From contig DASVRA010000017.1 of the NCBI GenBank assembly GCA_036388855.1, forward strand, positions 1 through 64,000: a stretch of DNA of 64,000 bases, given 5' to 3'. Below the pieces are notes generated by a model. The model was given only the letters and a program-made list of their open reading frames with translations, ran no database searches and had not been told where the DNA came from. Each line of letters begins with the position of its first letter. Within the stretch, counting starts at the first letter, position 1. Origin of the DNA: DASVRA01 sp036388855. GTDB lineage: Bacteria > Pseudomonadota > Alphaproteobacteria > Caulobacterales > Caulobacteraceae. The translations under genes were made by a program, and so were the position numbers. Positions 60,019-64,000 of this stretch are shown one piece after another.

Positions 60019-60040
60019 CCTTCTCCCGCACGGGGGAAGG
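60019..60040 (+). repeat. REP-like palindrome variant
   Basis: CCTTCTCCCG and CGGGGGAAGG are inverted arms (one mismatch) with a 2-base gap. Similar arms to the repeats around recO but a different loop; 8 bases after the methyltransferase stop, possibly a transcript-end hairpin. Confidence 0.5.
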
Positions 60041-60090
60041 AACACGGGGGTCATCTCGCAATCGGGGCGATTCCTCACTATTCACCCGCC

Positions 60091-61647
<1,557 letters not shown>

Positions 61648-61648
61648 C

Positions 61649-62095
61649 ATGACCGAAGACGAGGCGCGCAAGCTGGGTGGGCGGTGGCTGATCAAGTCGG
61701 AGCCGAAGAAATACGGCTGGGACGATCTGGTGCGCGAGGGGGAGACGAACTGGGACGGCGTGCGCAACGCCCAGGCGGCGATCTACCTGCGCGCCATGCG
61801 CAAGGGGGACCAGGCGCTGTTCTACCATTCGGTGGAGGGGCTGGCGGTGGTGGGGATCGCACAGGTTGTGCGAGAGAGCTTCCCCGATCCAACCGACTCG
61901 AGCGGCCGCTATGTGGCGGTCGCGGTGGCCCCGCTGCGGCCGCTGGAGCATCCGGTGACGCTGGCGCGAATGAAGTCGGACCCGCGGCTTTCAGGCATGG
62001 CAATCTTCCGGCAGTTCCGGTTGTCTGTCGCGCCGGTGACGGCGCAGGAGTGGGAGGCGGTGCTAGAACTGACGGAGCGAGGGGAAGGCGGCTGA
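61649..62095 (+). CDS. EVE-domain protein
   Basis: 148 residues, PUA-like EVE domain: WLIKSEPKKYGWDDL, TNWDGVRNAQAAIYLRAM, GDQALFYHSVEGLAVVGIAQV and FPDPTD. EVE proteins bind modified bases in DNA or RNA in relatives; the cellular role of the stand-alone bacterial form is not settled. Possibly co-transcribed with guaA (1-base gap). Confidence 0.92.
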   Translation: MTEDEARKLGGRWLIKSEPKKYGWDDLVREGETNWDGVRNAQAAIYLRAMRKGDQALFYHSVEGLAVVGIAQVVRESFPDPTDSSGRYVAVAVAPLRPLEHPVTLARMKSDPRLSGMAIFRQFRLSVAPVTAQEWEAVLELTERGEGG

Positions 62096-62178
62096 GTCTG
62101 TCGGCAATTCAGCCCCTGTTCACGAGACCTGGGCCAATCTAAACGCCTTCGCTTCGAGCCGCCCGAGGGCACGCCGCC

Positions 62179-62376
62179 ATGGCTTCCGCTACGCATTCAG
62201 CGCCGACCGGGCGGCCGGCCCTCGACGGGCTGGGCCAGCAGCTGCGCGAGATGTTCCAGGAGATTATAGCCGGGCCGATGCCCCAGCACTTGGTGGACAT
62301 CGTCGATCAGTTGGAGGCGCAGTCGCTGACGGCCGTCGCCCCTGCGGGCGGGGACCAGGCGGTTACTCCGCCGTAG
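62179..62376 (+). CDS. nepR: NepR-type anti-sigma factor
   Basis: 65 residues. The central stretch LGQQLREMFQEIIAGPMPQHLVDIVDQLEAQ matches the NepR two-helix core (L-G-x-x-L-R ... P-x-P ... L-x-x-L), flanked by a short variable N- and C-terminus. NepR holds the EcfG sigma factor inactive until PhyR sequesters it in stress. The gene is convergent with the sigma gene and overlaps it by 14 bases, unlike the usual nepR-ecfG operon. Confidence 0.85.
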   Translation: MASATHSAPTGRPALDGLGQQLREMFQEIIAGPMPQHLVDIVDQLEAQSLTAVAPAGGDQAVTPP

Positions 62377-62938
62377 AGGCGGTTTCGCTGAGGTCGCCGC
62401 CGCCGAAGGTGTCGGTCGGGTCTTCGGCGTCCATGATCTTGAGCAGGCGGGCGCGGGCGCGGTTCACGCGGCTCTTGATGGTGCCGAGCGCGCAGCCGCA
62501 GATTTCGGCCGCCTCCTCGTAGGAGAGGCCGGCGGCGCCCACCAGGATCAGGGCCTCCCGATGCTCGTCTGGGAGTTGCTGCAGCGCCGACTGGAGGGAG
62601 CGGACCGCCACGCTCCAGTCCTGGGTGGCGCTCGAGGACAGCTGGGCCGCGTATTTGCCGGCCTCGTCGCGCACCTCGCGGCGGCGGCGGACCACGGCGG
62701 TGTAGTAGGTGTTGCGCAGGATAGTGAACAGCCAGGCGCGAAGGTTGGTGCCGGGTTCGAACTTATCCTTGTTGGTCCAGGCCTTTATCAGCGTATCTTG
62801 AACCAGATCGTCGGCATCGGAGGCGTTCTTGCTGAGCGACCAGGCGAAGGCGCGCAAGGCGGGGATCATGCCCACCACGTCCTCGCGCCAGGACGCGCCG
62901 TCGCCGTTCACCGCATCCTGCTCCGGGCCGAGCACCAC
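62363..62938 (-). CDS. ecfG: EcfG-family general stress sigma factor (SigT-like)
   Basis: 191-residue ECF sigma factor. Region 2 reads IPALRAFAWSLSKNASDADDLVQDTLIKAWTNKDKFEPGTNLRAWLFTILRN, the EcfG pattern. Region 4 has LPDEHREALILVGAAGLSYEEAAEICGCALGTIKSRVNRAR. Directs RNA polymerase to GGAAC-N16/17-CGTT promoters in stress. The first in-frame ATG is used; an internal ATG at residue 24 is possible but would cut region 2 flush. Its own promoter region contains an exact consensus. Confidence 0.92.
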   Translation of the reverse strand: MVLGPEQDAVNGDGASWREDVVGMIPALRAFAWSLSKNASDADDLVQDTLIKAWTNKDKFEPGTNLRAWLFTILRNTYYTAVVRRRREVRDEAGKYAAQLSSSATQDWSVAVRSLQSALQQLPDEHREALILVGAAGLSYEEAAEICGCALGTIKSRVNRARARLLKIMDAEDPTDTFGGGDLSETASTAE

Positions 62939-63016
62939 GCCATCACCAACCTCGCCCGATCCCCAGAGGCGGCCCGCGCGGCGCGGAACGGCCTTCCCCG
63001 GAAAGTGTGCAGTCCG

Positions 63017-63041
63017 AACGCCGCTTGGGGGCCTTCGTTCC
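63017..63041 (-). promoter_or_regulatory. EcfG-type autoregulatory promoter of the sigma gene
   Basis: On the minus strand GGAAC (63041-63037), 16 bases, CGTT (63020-63017): an exact EcfG consensus. It lies 78 bases before the sigma factor ATG, in the 111-base gap behind purF, and supports positive autoregulation of the stress sigma factor. Confidence 0.75.
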
Positions 63042-63049
63042 GGCTCAGC

Positions 63050-64000
63050 TCAGGCGCTGACCAGCAGGGAGAGTTGGCGCTCGACGAAGTCGTTGCGGCC
63101 CTCGGCGATCTCGCGGTCGAGCAGGCGGGTGGGGTAGTCGCCGGTGAAATAGTGGTCGGTGAACTGCGGGTGGTCAGGGTCGCGCGGTCCGGCTTCCATG
63201 GCTTGGTAGAGGCCGTCCACCGAGAGGAAGCCCAGGCTGTCGACGCCGAGGAAATCCGTCATCTGTTCAACCGTGTGCGAGGCGGCGAGCAGCTTGTCGC
63301 GGTCGGGCATGTCGATGCCGTAGAAGTCCGGGAACTTGATAGGCGGGGAGGCGGAGCGCAGGTGCACCTCTCGGGCCCCGGCTTCACGCACCAGCCGCAC
63401 GATCTTGCGCGAGGTGGTGCCGCGGACGATCGAGTCGTCGATCAGCACCACGCGCTTGCCGTCCAGCACCGCGCGGTTGGGGCTGTGCTTCTTGCGCACG
63501 CCCAGTTCGCGCACCCCCTGGGTCGGCTGGATGAAGGTGCGCCCGACATAGTGGTTGCGGATGATGCCCATCTCGAACGGCAGGCCGCTCTCGCCGGCGA
63601 AGCCCAGCGCCGCGGGCACGCCGGAGTCCGGCACCGGCACCACCACGTCGGCGTCGGCGGGATGCTCGCGCGCCAGTTGCTCGCCCATGCGCTTGCGCAC
63701 GCCGTAGATCGAGCGGCCGTTCACCACGCTGTCGGGGCGGGCGAAGTAGACGTATTCGAAGATGCAGGGCCGGGCGCGGGCGGCGGGGAAGGGGCGGAGG
63801 GACTGCACACCGTCCTCCGAGATCACCACCATCTCGCCGTGCTCCACGTCGCGCACGAACCTGGCGCCGATCATGTCGAGCGCGCACGATTCGGAGGCCA
63901 GCACCGGCCTGCCGTTCATCTCGCCCAGAACCAGCGGCCGGATGCCGAGCGGGTCGCGCACACCGATCAGCTTCTTGTTGGTCAGGGCCACCAGCGCGTA
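63050..64000 (-). CDS. purF: amidophosphoribosyltransferase PurF, 5' end outside window
   Basis: First committed step of purine synthesis: PRPP plus glutamine to phosphoribosylamine. The visible C-terminal 316 residues run from inside the glutamine amidotransferase domain (KLIGVRDPLGIRPL) to the phosphoribosyltransferase domain with the PRPP motif VVLIDDSIVRGTTS and SPPIKFPDFYGIDMP. The N-terminal Cys nucleophile is beyond the window edge. The frame stays open to base 64000, so the upstream part is missing rather than truncated. Confidence 0.96.
   Translation of the reverse strand, partial: YALVALTNKKLIGVRDPLGIRPLVLGEMNGRPVLASESCALDMIGARFVRDVEHGEMVVISEDGVQSLRPFPAARARPCIFEYVYFARPDSVVNGRSIYGVRKRMGEQLAREHPADADVVVPVPDSGVPAALGFAGESGLPFEMGIIRNHYVGRTFIQPTQGVRELGVRKKHSPNRAVLDGKRVVLIDDSIVRGTTSRKIVRLVREAGAREVHLRSASPPIKFPDFYGIDMPDRDKLLAASHTVEQMTDFLGVDSLGFLSVDGLYQAMEAGPRDPDHPQFTDHYFTGDYPTRLLDREIAEGRNDFVERQLSLLVSA

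Overview
The window looks like chromosomal DNA of a Caulobacteraceae alphaproteobacterium (Caulobacter/Phenylobacterium type). The evidence is its very high GC content, the gene order rpoZ-spoT-pyrE-pdxJ-acpS-lepB-rnc-era-recO-parC, the flagellin regulators flbT and flaF, an EcfG-type general stress sigma factor with a NepR partner, and intergenic clusters of GANTC, the site of the CcrM methylase of this group. Most of the window is densely packed housekeeping DNA, with many 1-4 base start/stop overlaps (ATGA, GTGA, TTGA).

Layout. 0-11.4 kb: a truncated TolB-like/TPR membrane protein, PHA synthase (phaC), glpX-recJ, tRNA-Glu, a class A penicillin-binding protein, and a folate operon (26-residue membrane peptide, FolM-like reductase, folB). 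11.4-20.2 kb: SelO, a family 2 glycosyltransferase, an ABC importer of the cobalamin/siderophore type coupled to a threonine dehydratase, and a lytic transglycosylase. 20.2-32 kb: dapA-smpB, family 5 uracil-DNA glycosylase with a NYN-domain protein, folK, then the rpoZ-to-recO block. 32-37.2 kb: parC, an AT-rich zinc-binding-like orphan, an HD-domain protein and three small uncharacterised genes. 37.2-44.4 kb: a flagellar neighbourhood with a TPR glycosyltransferase-like protein (FlmG/FlbA type), two tandem RTX proteins, flbT-flaF, a 3-hydroxyisobutyrate dehydrogenase and a third RTX protein.

44.6-47.6 kb is the most accessory-looking stretch: a BglII-like endonuclease overlapping an MT-A70 adenine methyltransferase (probable type II restriction-modification pair), followed by two lower-GC genes for helix-turn-helix/coiled-coil proteins of unknown role. 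The endonuclease is preceded by an exact match to the EcfG stress promoter (GGAAC-N16-CGTT). 47.6-56.8 kb: a membrane protein, hemB, valine/isobutyrate catabolism genes (acyl-CoA dehydrogenase and 3-hydroxyisobutyryl-CoA hydrolase), a secreted methyltransferase-like protein, rpmF, hspQ, Ppx/GppA, Ohr, rlmE and a vapBC pair with a palindromic operator. 56.8-64 kb: guaB, MAPEG protein, RsmB-like methyltransferase, guaA, EVE protein, nepR convergent with and overlapping the ecfG sigma gene, and purF cut by the window end.

Functional links. guaB, guaA and purF all serve purine synthesis. The isobutyryl-CoA dehydrogenase-like enzyme, the HIBYL-CoA hydrolase and the distant HIB dehydrogenase are consecutive steps of valine breakdown. 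nepR and ecfG are the inhibitor and sigma factor of the general stress response, and the same sigma factor may control the restriction gene at 44.7 kb. Several non-coding element families (REP-like palindromes around recO, AGTGCAC palindromes, an 89-base hairpin element, a G-quadruplex motif) fill the few intergenic spaces.
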